A stretch of 46,489 bases of DNA from Sporanaerobacter acetigenes DSM 13106 (GTDB taxonomy: Bacteria; Bacillota; Clostridia; Tissierellales; Sporanaerobacteraceae): assembly GCF_900130025.1 (NCBI RefSeq), contig NZ_FQXR01000017.1:1-46489 (forward strand). Reading direction: 5' to 3'. The position numbers and the translations under genes were made by a program. Every line of letters begins with the position of its first letter. Positions within the stretch are counted from its first letter, which is position 1. Below are positions 10,284 to 21,054 of this stretch, piece after piece. The notes below the pieces were generated by a model. It did no database searches. It was not told the DNA's origin and saw only the letters and a list, made by a program, of their open reading frames with translations.

Positions 10284-10859
10284 ATGAAAAAGGTATTAGT
10301 TTTACTTGCTGAAGGTTTCGAAGAAGTTGAGGCTTTGACAGTAGTAGATTATTTAAAGAGAAAAGATGTGTTGTGTGAAACCTGCTCTATAACTGGAGAA
10401 AAAATGGTGGTAGGAGCTCATAAAATAAGAGTGGAAGCTGATAAAGTATTAGCGGAAATAAAAAATATAGACAATTATCAAGCTTTAATTATACCTGGAG
10501 GACTACCGGGAGCTACAAATTTAAGAGATAACCCTATAGTCATAAGGCTAGTTCAAGCATTTAATCATGAAGAAAAAATTCTAGCTGCTATATGTGCAGG
10601 GCCTATAGTACTTGAAAAGGCAGGAGTATTGAAAGAAAAAAAGGTTACGTCTTATCCAGGCTTTGAAGGTGAACTAAAAGAAAGTACTTACTTAGAAGAT
10701 ATAGTAGTACAAGATGGGAATATTATTACAGCAAGAGGACCTGCAGTTGCAGTATATTTTGTTCTTAAGATACTAGAGAATTTAGCTGGAAAAGAAAAAT
10801 CAAACGAGCTTAAGAAAGATATATTGTTGGATATGGTTGAAGAAAAAGTGGGGCAATAG
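10284..10859 (+). CDS. DJ-1/PfpI family protein
   Basis: 191 aa, the standard length of the DJ-1/ThiJ/YajL branch. The nucleophile-elbow cysteine is Cys104 in AAICAGPIVL, with the conserved Glu in EGFEEVEA (12-14) and the glycine loop IPGGLPGATNL. Proteins of this branch are reported as glyoxalase III-like, protein deglycase or redox-sensing chaperone-like; the exact activity is debated. GGAGG precedes the ATG. The stop codon lies within the following terminator hairpin; the glycosylase gene begins 30 bp further on. Confidence 0.88.
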   Translation: MKKVLVLLAEGFEEVEALTVVDYLKRKDVLCETCSITGEKMVVGAHKIRVEADKVLAEIKNIDNYQALIIPGGLPGATNLRDNPIVIRLVQAFNHEEKILAAICAGPIVLEKAGVLKEKKVTSYPGFEGELKESTYLEDIVVQDGNIITARGPAVAVYFVLKILENLAGKEKSNELKKDILLDMVEEKVGQ

Positions 10860-10871
10860 CTCCACTTTTTT
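10843..10871 (+). terminator. Terminator at the end of the DJ-1 gene
   Basis: Stem of 12 pairs (10843-10854 with 10859-10870, one G-U), tetraloop AATA, T-run. It includes the last codons of the gene. Read-through could feed the glycosylase gene, for which I see no separate promoter. Confidence 0.65.
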
Positions 10872-10889
10872 GGAGAAGGAGGTTAAAAA

Positions 10890-11501
10890 TTGAAACTTGA
10901 AAGAGATTTTTATATTAGAGATACTCAAACTGTTGCAAGAGAACTTTTAGGGAAAGTTCTTGTACATAATGTGAATGGAAAGATATTTAGTGGTAAAATC
11001 GTTGAAACCGAAGCCTATTTAGGTATTATAGATAAAGCGGCTCATTCTTATGGAGGGAAAAGGACTAAAAGAGTAGAGATTATGTATGGTCCTCCAGGGA
11101 GGGCATATATATATCTTATATACGGGATGTATTATTGTTTTAATGTAGTCACTAAAGAGGAAGGCACACCAGAGGCGGTACTAATTAGAGGATTGGAACC
11201 TATAGATGGAATAAGCCTTATGGCTAAAAATCGATTTAATAAAGAATTGTCTCAATTAACAAATGCTCAATTAAAAAATTTAACTAATGGGCCAGGCAAA
11301 CTTTGTCAGGCCATGGAACTTGACAAGCGGTTGAATGGAGAAGATTTATGTGGAGATACACTTTATATAGAAGAAAGAAAAGTGGAAAGTTTTAATATAA
11401 TTAATACAAAGAGAATAGGTATAGACTATGCAGAAGAGGCAAAAGATTTTCTCTATAGATACTATATAGAAGGGAACTCATATATTTCCAAGACTAAATA
11501 A
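10890..11501 (+). CDS. DNA-3-methyladenine glycosylase (AAG/MPG family)
   Basis: 203 aa. Base-excision repair enzyme that removes alkylated purines from DNA. Family motifs: ARELLGKVLVH, KIVETEAYLG (catalytic Glu region), AHSYGGKRTKR, MYGPPGRAYIYLIYGMYYCF, NGPGKLCQAM. The start is TTG at 10890, supported by GAAGGAGG 7 bases upstream; no better start exists. Length fits the bacterial family. Confidence 0.93.
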   Translation: MKLERDFYIRDTQTVARELLGKVLVHNVNGKIFSGKIVETEAYLGIIDKAAHSYGGKRTKRVEIMYGPPGRAYIYLIYGMYYCFNVVTKEEGTPEAVLIRGLEPIDGISLMAKNRFNKELSQLTNAQLKNLTNGPGKLCQAMELDKRLNGEDLCGDTLYIEERKVESFNIINTKRIGIDYAEEAKDFLYRYYIEGNSYISKTK

Positions 11502-11507
11502 AAAAAT

Positions 11508-11536
11508 TTGAAAAAATTTTTTTCAAGTAATATAAT
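11508..11536 (+). promoter_or_regulatory. Promoter of the PII-like/antiporter operon
   Basis: TTGAAA (11508-11513), 17-bp spacer, TATAAT (11531-11536). It follows directly on the glycosylase stop codon. Confidence 0.7.
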
Positions 11537-11563
11537 GAAAAATGTGAAAGGAGTGATATATAT

Positions 11564-11905
11564 ATGGAGATGCTGGTTATAGTGCTTAATAAAACTGAAA
11601 AATTAGAAGACCTAATGGTAGAGTTCAACAACTGTGGCATAAGAGGTGCTACAATTATTGATAGTATGGGTATGATAAAGGTTCTTGCAGATGAACATGG
11701 AGATGATATACCATTGTTTGGCTCTCTCAAAATGATGCTTAACGAAAATAGACCTTTTAACAAAACTATATTTACAGTATTGTGTGAAGAAAAAGTGCCT
11801 ATTGCCATGGATTGTGTGAGAAGAGTTATCGGAGATTTAAGTAAAAATGGAGTTGGAATCATGTTTACTATTCCAGTAAATAAGACAGAAGGAATTTTAA
11901 AATAA
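11564..11905 (+). CDS. PII-like regulatory protein, partner of the antiporter
   Basis: 113 aa with the PII-fold layout: strand MLVIVLNKTEKLEDLMVEF, helix, CGIRGATIIDSMG at the base of the T-loop position, and C-terminal GVGIMFTIPVNKTEG as strand and B-loop region. It lacks the Tyr-containing T-loop of GlnB/GlnK that is uridylylated, so it belongs to the PII-like superfamily, not to classical nitrogen regulators. It is translated from ATG after AAAGGAGTG and ends 13 bp before the antiporter gene on the same transcript. PII-like proteins next to transporters usually gate them in response to a nucleotide or small anion; that role is inference here. Contains two Cys at 24 and 88 or nearby. Confidence 0.75.
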   Translation: MEMLVIVLNKTEKLEDLMVEFNNCGIRGATIIDSMGMIKVLADEHGDDIPLFGSLKMMLNENRPFNKTIFTVLCEEKVPIAMDCVRRVIGDLSKNGVGIMFTIPVNKTEGILK

Positions 11906-11918
11906 AGGGATGATCTAG

Positions 11919-13097
11919 ATGCATATGTTGTTTTATATATCTGTAATACTATTTGCAGGAATGGGTACTGCAAAGATTTTGTCAAAATTTAAACTACCTA
12001 ATGTAACCGGATACTTAATAGCAGGTCTCATAATAGGGCCTTCACTACTTGGAATTATTCCAAAAGAGGCTTCGGACAAACTTTCTATCATTTCTGAAGC
12101 TGCTCTTTCTTTTATTGCCTATAGTATTGGAAGTGAATTCAATATAGAAAATTTAAAGAGAGTAGGCAAAGGGGTTATTTTAATAACTGTATTAGAGGCT
12201 TTGACAGCAGTTTTTTTGGTTGATATTGTCATGATATTTGTTCTTGGACAACCTGTAGCATTTAGTTTGGTACTAGGAGCCATAGCGGCTGCAACTGCAC
12301 CAGCAGCTACTCTGATGGTTGTACGTCAATATAAAGCTAAAGGTCCTGTAGTAGATACACTACTTCCTGTAGTTGCTATGGATGATGCTGTGGGAATTAT
12401 GGCTTTTGGAGTATCTACTACTATAGCTCAAACATTGGTCAAAAATTCAGGGGGTATTTCAATAGCTAAAATAATATTGATTCCACTTTTAGAAATTGTA
12501 GCTGCATTGGTCATAGGATTTGGAATGGGAATTTTTCTTACGTATTTATCCAAAAAAGTAAAAGGAGAAGATGGGCTACTTTCTATAGTCATAGCTATAC
12601 TTTTTGCTACAGCGGGGATTGCCATAAGATTTAATCTTTCTTCACTTCTTGCATGTATGATGGTAGGAGCTACTTTGACCAATTTAGACCCAAACAATAA
12701 AAGAGCTTTTACTGCTGTTGAGAGATTTACGCCACCAGTACTTATTTCTTTTTTCACTATTGCAGGAGTTCAATTGGACTTATCTATATTGAAAGAGGTA
12801 GGACTTCTTGGAATTGTGTATATAGTAGTAAGAGTGGTAGGTAAAATGCTTGGAGCATATTTAGGTGCAAAAATTTCAGATTTTCCAGACACTGTACAAA
12901 AATATTTAGGTTTCACACTTATTCCTCAAGCAGGAGTAGCTATAGGCCTTTCTATGATTGCTCAAAACACATTGCCATCTCCTTATGGAGCACAAGTGAG
13001 GACTATTGTCCTTGCTGCAACAGTTATATACGAACTCCTGGGACCCATGATAACAAAAACTGCCCTTATAAAGGCAGGAGAAATAAAGTTAGATTAA
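11919..13097 (+). CDS. Cation/proton antiporter (CPA2/Kef-type)
   Basis: 392 aa integral membrane protein with about 12 hydrophobic segments. It starts MLFYISVILFAGMGTAKILS, and LPNVTGYLIAGLIIGPSLLG is the signature first repeat. AMDDAVGIMAFGV contains the paired acidic residues of the ion-binding site. The protein lacks the C-terminal RCK/TrkA regulatory domain of many Kef/CPA2 members; the adjacent PII-like protein could supply regulation instead (inference). It exchanges Na+ or K+ for H+; the ion is not deducible. ATG 11919 or the second ATG at 11925 could be the start (GGGATG upstream). Confidence 0.88.
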   Translation: MHMLFYISVILFAGMGTAKILSKFKLPNVTGYLIAGLIIGPSLLGIIPKEASDKLSIISEAALSFIAYSIGSEFNIENLKRVGKGVILITVLEALTAVFLVDIVMIFVLGQPVAFSLVLGAIAAATAPAATLMVVRQYKAKGPVVDTLLPVVAMDDAVGIMAFGVSTTIAQTLVKNSGGISIAKIILIPLLEIVAALVIGFGMGIFLTYLSKKVKGEDGLLSIVIAILFATAGIAIRFNLSSLLACMMVGATLTNLDPNNKRAFTAVERFTPPVLISFFTIAGVQLDLSILKEVGLLGIVYIVVRVVGKMLGAYLGAKISDFPDTVQKYLGFTLIPQAGVAIGLSMIAQNTLPSPYGAQVRTIVLAATVIYELLGPMITKTALIKAGEIKLD

Positions 13098-13099
13098 TA

Positions 13100-13120
13100 G
13101 GGACGACCAAAAGGTCGTCC

Positions 13121-13121
<1 letters not shown>
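13100..13121. terminator. Hairpin between convergent antiporter and ABC-F genes
   Basis: Perfect 9-bp GC-rich stem GGGACGACC/GGTCGTCCC with loop AAAA. Neither side has a real T-run (flanks are AT-rich), so it may act as a weak bidirectional terminator or 3'-end stabiliser. Its right end touches the ABC-F stop codon. Confidence 0.55.
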
Positions 13122-14731
<1,610 letters not shown>

Positions 14732-14760
14732 CTACTTTTAAATTTATAAAACATCTCGTT

Positions 14761-14769
14761 ATTATATCA
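14761..14769 (-). promoter_or_regulatory. Extended -10 promoter of the ABC-F gene
   Basis: The minus strand reads TGA-TATAAT, about 45 bases upstream of the ATG, which has GGAG as ribosome binding site. The leader is short, without the attenuator seen before some antibiotic-resistance ABC-F genes. Confidence 0.5.
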
Positions 14770-14943
14770 TAAAATAAGTAAAAATACATTAAAACACAAC
14801 AAAATCCAATTAATAACAGCTGTGTTGATTTAATTTATGTTAATGTTTACATAAAAGTTACATTTACAATATATTGATTGAAAAAAAACATTATATCTAG
14901 TATTATTAAACAGTAGTATATACTTTAAATTTGAGGTGAAAAA

Positions 14944-15879
14944 ATGAAGAAAAAATTTACTAGAACTTTTTTTATATCTTTTTTATGTTTTGTTGTAGCA
15001 TATGGGGGAATAGGATATTATTTTATGAATCATAAGAATGAAGTAGCAGTAGGAGTAGAAGAAGAGAAAGAAATAGATGCTCATTTTGATGAAAAAAACG
15101 AGATATTGTTTTTGCTTTTAGGAGTAGATGCAAAAGATGTGTCTAAATCAAAAGGGACTAGAACTGACACTATGATGTTGGTAAATATAGATTTTAATAC
15201 AGGGGATGTAAAAATACTTTCTATACCAAGAGATACTAGAGTTGATATAAGAGGATTAAGTGGAAAGAGAAAAATAAATGCTGCTCATGCCAATGGCGGA
15301 CCAGAGCTATCAGTAAAAACTGTACAGGATCTTTTAGGAGTAGATTTAGATTATTATGTAAAAGTAGACTACAAGGTAGTTAAAGAAGTAGTAGATGCTA
15401 TTGGAGGAGTTGTAGTGGACGTACCTATGAACATGAAATATAATGACCCAACAGCAGATCCACCTCTTCATATAAATTTGAAAAAAGGCGTACAGGAGTT
15501 AAATGGGGATAAATCTCTTCAATTTTTAAGATTTAGAAAGGGATATAAAGATGCAGATTTAGGTAGAATAAGAGCTCAACAACAATTCATGAAAGCTTTT
15601 ATGGAACAAGCCCTAAAGCCTAAAAACTTGCTCAAATTGCCAAAGATGATATCGGCATATTACAAATATGTAGATACAAATATACCTATGGGAACTTTAT
15701 CTAAAATGGCTTTTAGTGCGAACAAAATAAATACAGAAAATATTCATGGAGCTACTATTCCAGGAGATGGTCAATATATAGGAAAAGTTAGCTATTTTAT
15801 ATACAATAAAGAAGAAATGGATATACTAGTACAGGAAATGTTTGGAGATCACCTTTATACAAATAAAACTGTAGAGTAG
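14944..15879 (+). CDS. LytR-CpsA-Psr (LCP) family cell-wall transferase
   Basis: 311 aa. One N-terminal membrane anchor (FFISFLCFVVAYGGIGYYFM) is followed by an extracytoplasmic LCP domain: LLLGVDAKD, RTDTMMLVNID, ILSIPRDTRVDI, INAAHANGGPEL, and the lipid-phosphate binding LRFRKGYKDADLGRIRAQQQ. LCP enzymes move undecaprenyl-linked glycopolymers to peptidoglycan. Length is typical. The isopentenyl-diphosphate isomerase gene begins 10 bp later, so the two are probably co-transcribed, which fits with a polyprenol-carrier link (inference). Confidence 0.92.
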   Translation: MKKKFTRTFFISFLCFVVAYGGIGYYFMNHKNEVAVGVEEEKEIDAHFDEKNEILFLLLGVDAKDVSKSKGTRTDTMMLVNIDFNTGDVKILSIPRDTRVDIRGLSGKRKINAAHANGGPELSVKTVQDLLGVDLDYYVKVDYKVVKEVVDAIGGVVVDVPMNMKYNDPTADPPLHINLKKGVQELNGDKSLQFLRFRKGYKDADLGRIRAQQQFMKAFMEQALKPKNLLKLPKMISAYYKYVDTNIPMGTLSKMAFSANKINTENIHGATIPGDGQYIGKVSYFIYNKEEMDILVQEMFGDHLYTNKTVE

Positions 15880-15888
15880 GGGAAATGT

Positions 15889-16911
15889 ATGAGAAATATA
15901 AGAAAGGATAGAAAGAAGGAACATATAGAATATTTTCTTAAATCTAGTCATGAACAGTCTACATTATTTGAAGATGTATATTTAGAACACAATGCATTAC
16001 CTGAATTAGATTTTGAGGAAATAAAAACAAATACTACATTCTTGGGAAAGAGTGTAGATTATCCTATAATGATAAATGCTATTACGGGGGGTACAGACTT
16101 TTCCCGGGAAATAAATAGAACTTTGTCTAAATTGGCACTAAAATTTAATATTCCTATGGCAGTGGGTTCTCAAACTATAGGAATTCATGAAGAATGTAGT
16201 AGAGAATCTTTCGAGATTGTTAGGGAAAATATAAAAGATGGGGTAGTCATAGGAAATTTAAGTGCCAATGCTACCATAGATGAAGTAAAAGCTGCTATAG
16301 ATATGATAGAGGCAGATGCCATTCAACTTCATCTAAATGCTGCTCAAGAACTTGTCATGAGAGAGGGAGATAGACGTTTTAAGGGGCTATTTAAGAATAT
16401 AGAAAATATAGTTAAAAACATAGATGTACCTATCATTATAAAAGAGGTTGGATTTGGGATATCAAAAGATGTGGCTGTTAGATTATATGATGCAGGTATA
16501 CGCTATATAGATGTTTCAGGGGCTGGAGGAACCAATTTCATTGAAATTGAAGGACGAAGAGATGTAAAAAAGGATTTTTCTGATATATATACTTGGGGAA
16601 TACCAACTGCAATGAGTCTTATACAATGTTCGAATATCAAGGATGATTTAAAAATCATCTCAAGTGGTGGCATAGAAGATTCTATTGATGTAGTGAAATC
16701 CTTATGTATTGGAGCTCATATGGTAGGTATCAGCGGGGAAATACTCAGAAGAATTTTAGAAGGAGGATATGATTCAGCCTATAAGTATTTAGATGAAATG
16801 ACCTATAAGCTCAAGATGCTCATGCTTCTTCTTGGCAAAGCAAATATTGAAGGGCTAAGGAATACTCCATATAAAATTAAAGGTGAATTAAAGGAATTGG
16901 TGGATAATTAG
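15889..16911 (+). CDS. fni: Type 2 isopentenyl-diphosphate delta-isomerase
   Basis: 340 aa FMN/NADPH-dependent isomerase interconverting IPP and DMAPP. Motifs: RKDRKKEHIEYFLKS at the N-terminus, MINAITGGT (FMN site), AVGSQTIG, AIQLHLNAAQELVMREGDR with the active-site Gln-Glu, and SGAGGTNFIEIEGRR with a downstream SSGGIEDSIDV phosphate-binding loop. The TIM-barrel length is normal. GGGGAAATGT precedes the ATG. The stop TAG overlaps by 4 bp the stop of the convergent DUF2207 gene, with no terminator between them. Confidence 0.92.
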   Translation: MRNIRKDRKKEHIEYFLKSSHEQSTLFEDVYLEHNALPELDFEEIKTNTTFLGKSVDYPIMINAITGGTDFSREINRTLSKLALKFNIPMAVGSQTIGIHEECSRESFEIVRENIKDGVVIGNLSANATIDEVKAAIDMIEADAIQLHLNAAQELVMREGDRRFKGLFKNIENIVKNIDVPIIIKEVGFGISKDVAVRLYDAGIRYIDVSGAGGTNFIEIEGRRDVKKDFSDIYTWGIPTAMSLIQCSNIKDDLKIISSGGIEDSIDVVKSLCIGAHMVGISGEILRRILEGGYDSAYKYLDEMTYKLKMLMLLLGKANIEGLRNTPYKIKGELKELVDN

Positions 16912-18713
16912 AATCCACCAGTTCCACCACCACCAGCGCCACCGCCACCACCTCCAGAAAAACCTCCTCCACTTCCAAAGTTGCCGCCACTTCCAGTGGA
17001 AGATGAAACGATGCCAAAAGCTCTATTTATACTTTGATCAAAGGTATTGTTTCTAGAAGAGCTAGTGAGAAAATACCAATATATCCAGCTATTCGTATTA
17101 TTTATATCATAACAGCTTTGTGCCTGTATTTTGTATTTATTTAGAATTTTTCTATCTATTCCGAGTACTAATGCGTATATAAGAGATATATCCAAAGGAT
17201 ATTCAAATATGTCTTTATCTAAGTCACTTCTATTTTCTTTCATATACTTCATGAAAGCTTCCCATTTTTTATATTCACTATATCCTAAATCCGATCTCCT
17301 AAAGAATAAAATTGTGCTATATACTATTCCAAATATAGAAACAAAGAGAGGAAATAGTCCATAGCTGCTACCAAAAGTAAGAGATACAATTGCTAAAGTC
17401 ATAAATACTATAGATAATATCAAAGTAAATATTCCCCATGTTTTGCCTTTGTCATCAAAATAATTTTTATCTATAGCATCTTCTTTGACTTTTGTTGTCC
17501 ACTGTCTATATTCTTTCCAGAAATCTCCGTAGTATTTTTGGGCGTAATCTTCAATTTGTCTTGTTTCAACTTTATCTCCAGTACCAATATGATCAAATAT
17601 CCAATTCATAAAATACCTTTCATGGGCTAGAAGATTTCCATCTTCATTTTTAGTTTTTGTGATGATTATATTGTTGATTTTCTTTTTATATTTTCCACCA
17701 TCTTCAATTTGAAGATACCCTTTTCTTGAAAGATCTAATACAGTAGCTATGATAGAATTTGAATTTACAGAATAACTAAATAAATATGAAGCTACAGCAG
17801 GAGTACAATCATCAGGTATAGGGCTTGACTTTACTTTTTCATATATATTTACTTCTCTTCTTAGACTGGTCATAGCTAAAGCCAATAGTATTGTATTTAT
17901 TCCACCCAATATTATGGATATATAATTAAAGGTGTTTTCTCTATTTTTTCTTTTAGCATTTTCAGCTATTATATCTTTTTGTAGCTTTTTCTCAGCATTT
18001 ATTATTTCATTATAGGAATTTTTATTTATTAAATTGTGAGAATTTGGGATAAAATTTGTAGGGAAGAGTATTCTACTTTCTATAAAAGTGTTTGATGGAA
18101 CATTTTCTACTTCCATATGTACTATATCCTTACCTACAAAATCAATATTCCCATTTAGTGGTCCATGGGCAAATATCTTAACCTTATCATTTATATTTTG
18201 AGGGAGTTTTATATTTACTGAAAAGTAGTCAATAGGGGTGGAATTTTCAGCCCCTAAAAATTTGTAATATAGTTCTCCAGTATCATTGTATAAAATAGCT
18301 ACATCTTTTATCGTATATTTAATTCTAAAGGTTTTTTCTTCATCTTCTGAAGGACAATAGATTTTTATAACTTTTCCATTTTCTCCTCCAAGTATTTCAA
18401 ATATTTTTTTATCTCCGTTTTCACCGTTTTTAGTTTTTGTATATGCTACTTCTTTTTCGCCAATTATTTCTGATATTTGAGTATTTTCTATTCCACCGGT
18501 ACCTTTAAGGGATATTTCTCTATAAATTCCATTGAATTCACCTGAAAAATTATATGTAATATCTTCTTCTACATACAAATCTCCATTTTCTAAAAGCTTG
18601 GATTCAACTAACCATCTATTTACGGCTAAATCTCCATCTGCACTTGCTTCTAATGGAAGAGAACTAAAAACAATTAAAGCTAGAAAAAGCATCAATATGT
18701 ATCTTTTTTTCAT
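16908..18713 (-). CDS. DUF2207 membrane protein with Gly-rich tail
   Basis: About 601 aa. Signal peptide MKKRYILMLFLALIVFSS ending at SLPLEASADG; a long extracellular beta-rich DUF2207 domain; a membrane span near TFNYISIILGGINTILLALA; a cytoplasmic part; two further spans (TWGIFTLILSIVFMTLAIVS and LFPLFVSIFGIVYSTILFF); then a C-terminal tail that is almost only Gly and Ser (FGSGGGFSGGGGGGAGGG). I chose ATG 18713: a TTG 18 bp further upstream would place the AAAGGAG ribosome binding site inside the gene. The function of the family is unknown. Confidence 0.88.
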   Translation of the reverse strand: MKKRYILMLFLALIVFSSLPLEASADGDLAVNRWLVESKLLENGDLYVEEDITYNFSGEFNGIYREISLKGTGGIENTQISEIIGEKEVAYTKTKNGENGDKKIFEILGGENGKVIKIYCPSEDEEKTFRIKYTIKDVAILYNDTGELYYKFLGAENSTPIDYFSVNIKLPQNINDKVKIFAHGPLNGNIDFVGKDIVHMEVENVPSNTFIESRILFPTNFIPNSHNLINKNSYNEIINAEKKLQKDIIAENAKRKNRENTFNYISIILGGINTILLALAMTSLRREVNIYEKVKSSPIPDDCTPAVASYLFSYSVNSNSIIATVLDLSRKGYLQIEDGGKYKKKINNIIITKTKNEDGNLLAHERYFMNWIFDHIGTGDKVETRQIEDYAQKYYGDFWKEYRQWTTKVKEDAIDKNYFDDKGKTWGIFTLILSIVFMTLAIVSLTFGSSYGLFPLFVSIFGIVYSTILFFRRSDLGYSEYKKWEAFMKYMKENRSDLDKDIFEYPLDISLIYALVLGIDRKILNKYKIQAQSCYDINNTNSWIYWYFLTSSSRNNTFDQSINRAFGIVSSSTGSGGNFGSGGGFSGGGGGGAGGGGTGGF

Positions 18714-18847
18714 ACAGTTCACTCCTTTCAATTTATTATATCAATCATATACCATTTTAGATGTTTGAGTAAATAGTTATAGAAAAAGAAAATACTTAAA
18801 GGAAAATAAAAAGAATTAGAGAATATATAATTAAGGGATGTGATAGG

Positions 18848-19831
18848 ATGAAAGATAAAATACTTATATTGTTGAAAGAAAACAGAGATGGATTTATTTC
18901 TGGAGAAAAGATAAGTGATAAATTTGGCGTGAGCAGATCGGCTATTTGGAAATATATGAATACTCTAAAGGAAGAAGGCTATGAAATAGAATCCATACCT
19001 AGAAAGGGGTATAGACTTATTTCTTCTCCAGATACACTTACTTATGGGGAGGTAGAAGAATATTTAGAAACTAAATTTATAGGAAGAAAAATATATTATT
19101 TTGACACTATAGATTCTACAAATATAAAAGCTAAAGAATTAGCTTACAAAGAAGATGAAGGTACATTGGTCATAGCAGAAGAACAAACATTAGGCAGGGG
19201 GAGATTAGGTAGAACTTGGATTTCTCCTAAGAAAAAAGGCATATGGATGTCCATCATATTGAAGCCTAGCATAGATCCTATGAAAGTAGCAAAGATAACT
19301 CAAATAGGTGCAGCGGCAATAGCGTTAGCCCTTGAAGATTTAGGCATAGAAGCATTTATAAAATGGCCAAATGACATTGTCATGAATGGGAAAAAGGTAT
19401 GTGGAATACTTACTGAAATGAGTTGTGAATTAAATATGATAAATTATGTAATAATGGGTGTAGGTATAAACGTGAACTTAGGCAGTGAGGATTTTTCTGG
19501 AGAAGTTTCAAATGTAGGTACATCTCTCAAAATACAATCAGGAAAAGTGATAGATAGAAAAAAATTGTTGGGGCTTTTTCTAAATAGATTTGAAGAACTA
19601 TATATACCTTTTGTGGGAAAAGATGATTTTTTTGAAACACTTAAAGTATGCAGAGAAAAGTCCATACTCATAGGAAAAGAAGTCCGAATCATAAGGGGCA
19701 AAGATGAAGAAAAGGGAAAAGTACTTGGCATAAATGATGATGGAGAATTGATAATAGACTATGGAAATGGCAAAATAGAGAATGTATTGTCAGGCGAAGT
19801 ATCAGTAAGGGGATTATATGGATATGTATAA
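18848..19831 (+). CDS. birA: Bifunctional biotin ligase / biotin operon repressor
   Basis: 327 aa, the long form with a DNA-binding domain. The N-terminal winged helix (KISDKFGVSRSAIWKYMNTL, 21-40) is followed by the catalytic domain: DTIDSTNIKAKELA, the biotinyl-AMP loop GRGRLGRTW (116-124), KWPNDIVMNGKKVCGIL with the catalytic Lys, and GVGINVN. A small SH3-like C-terminal domain closes it. It biotinylates carboxylases and, as biotinyl-AMP complex, represses biotin genes. A BirA-type box is present upstream of bioY at 25749-25779, so the regulon includes at least that gene. Confidence 0.95.
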   Translation: MKDKILILLKENRDGFISGEKISDKFGVSRSAIWKYMNTLKEEGYEIESIPRKGYRLISSPDTLTYGEVEEYLETKFIGRKIYYFDTIDSTNIKAKELAYKEDEGTLVIAEEQTLGRGRLGRTWISPKKKGIWMSIILKPSIDPMKVAKITQIGAAAIALALEDLGIEAFIKWPNDIVMNGKKVCGILTEMSCELNMINYVIMGVGINVNLGSEDFSGEVSNVGTSLKIQSGKVIDRKKLLGLFLNRFEELYIPFVGKDDFFETLKVCREKSILIGKEVRIIRGKDEEKGKVLGINDDGELIIDYGNGKIENVLSGEVSVRGLYGYV

Positions 19832-19834
19832 GGG

Positions 19835-19858
19835 AAAAAGGGAGAGCAACACTCTCCC
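19835..19858 (-). terminator. Terminator of the hyd maturation operon
   Basis: On the minus strand GGGAGAG-TGTTG-CTCTCCC is followed by TTTTT. It lies 2 bp beyond the hydF stop. Confidence 0.8.
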
Positions 19859-19860
19859 AA

Positions 19861-21054
19861 TTATGCAAAAATCTCAATACATCTATCAAGTATTCCATTT
19901 AAATATGCTAATAGTATTCCATAGTTTGTCATTGGAACATTATTTTCTTTACATATTTTGATTCTACTTTCAATTTCTTTTCTATTAACCATACAACCGC
20001 CACAGTGTATGACAAGGCTATATTTACTTAAATCTTCATTAAAATTGTACCCTGTTTTAAAGTCAAAATTAAAATTTTTTCCAGTTTTCTTTTGAAGTAG
20101 TGTAGGTATTTTGACTCTTCCAATATCTTCATGAGATGTGTTGTGAGTACAGTTTTCAGCTATTAGTATATTTGCCCCATCTTTTAAAGATTTTATTGCA
20201 TTTGTTCCATGAACAAAATCTTTTAAATCTCCCTTGTGCTTTGCAAAGAGAATAGAAAAGGAAGTGAGTGGGATATTTTTTGGTACGATTTTATCTACTT
20301 TCTTAAATATTTGGGAATCAGTTATAACTAAATTTATATCATTTAAGTCCTCCAATGCACTTTTAAGTTCTATATCTCTCACTACATAAGATTTGATACC
20401 ATTGTCAAGACAATCCCTTAAAATTTGTACTTGAGGAAGAATGAGCCTTCCCTTTGGAGCTTCCTTGTCAATGGGAATTACAAGTACAACTTTTCCACCA
20501 TATGGAATTAAATCTCCCACAATAGGAAAGTCTTCTTCTGTATCTTGAATTTTTTCAATAATTACAGTTTTAAGCTTTTCAATGCTTTCGTTGGAAACGG
20601 TTGATATTAAAACAGCCTCAGGGAACTTTTTACTTATGTCATCAATTTGTTCTTTAGAAAGAAGATCTATTTTATTTATCACAAGAATATAGGGAATATT
20701 GTACTTTTTGAACATCAACTCCATATCCAAAAAAGATTCTTCGTCGATATTTTCTCCATCCATTACATGTAGGGCTATATTCGTACGTCTTGCTGTATCC
20801 AAACTTTTCTGTGCCCTCAAATGGCCTAGTTCTCCTTCATCATCAATTCCTGCAGTATCAATAAAAAGCACTGGTCCTACTGGATTTAATTCCATGGCTT
20901 TTTTTACTGGATCTGTGGTAGTACCTTTAAAGGGGCTGACAATGGAGACTTCTTGCCCTACAATTGCATTTAAAATGGAAGATTTTCCTGCATTTCTTTT
21001 TCCATATATAGATATAGTTGTTCTATTTGAATTTGGAGTATTATAGATAGACAT
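19861..21054 (-). CDS. hydF: [FeFe]-hydrogenase H-cluster maturation GTPase HydF
   Basis: 397 aa scaffold that assembles the 2Fe subcluster and delivers it to apo-hydrogenase. GTPase domain: G1 GKRNAGKSS (18-26), FKGTTTDPV switch, DTAGIDDEG, NKID. A dimerisation domain follows, then the cluster domain with C302-x-H304 and H350-C-G-G-C354, the CxH...HCxxC signature of HydF. Last gene of the operon. It overlaps the hydG end by 14 bp and ends at a terminator. No hydrogenase structural gene is in the window. Confidence 0.96.
   Translation of the reverse strand: MSIYNTPNSNRTTISIYGKRNAGKSSILNAIVGQEVSIVSPFKGTTTDPVKKAMELNPVGPVLFIDTAGIDDEGELGHLRAQKSLDTARRTNIALHVMDGENIDEESFLDMELMFKKYNIPYILVINKIDLLSKEQIDDISKKFPEAVLISTVSNESIEKLKTVIIEKIQDTEEDFPIVGDLIPYGGKVVLVIPIDKEAPKGRLILPQVQILRDCLDNGIKSYVVRDIELKSALEDLNDINLVITDSQIFKKVDKIVPKNIPLTSFSILFAKHKGDLKDFVHGTNAIKSLKDGANILIAENCTHNTSHEDIGRVKIPTLLQKKTGKNFNFDFKTGYNFNEDLSKYSLVIHCGGCMVNRKEIESRIKICKENNVPMTNYGILLAYLNGILDRCIEIFA

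Noticed and set aside
17131-17364. Plus-strand open frame inside the DUF2207 gene
   Set aside because: It is antisense to a well-supported long gene and has no family features; the same holds for the other short frames lying opposite long genes.
18714-18731. Upstream TTG start for the DUF2207 protein
   Set aside because: The ribosome binding site AAAGGAG lies inside this extension, and the signal peptide begins properly at ATG 18713.
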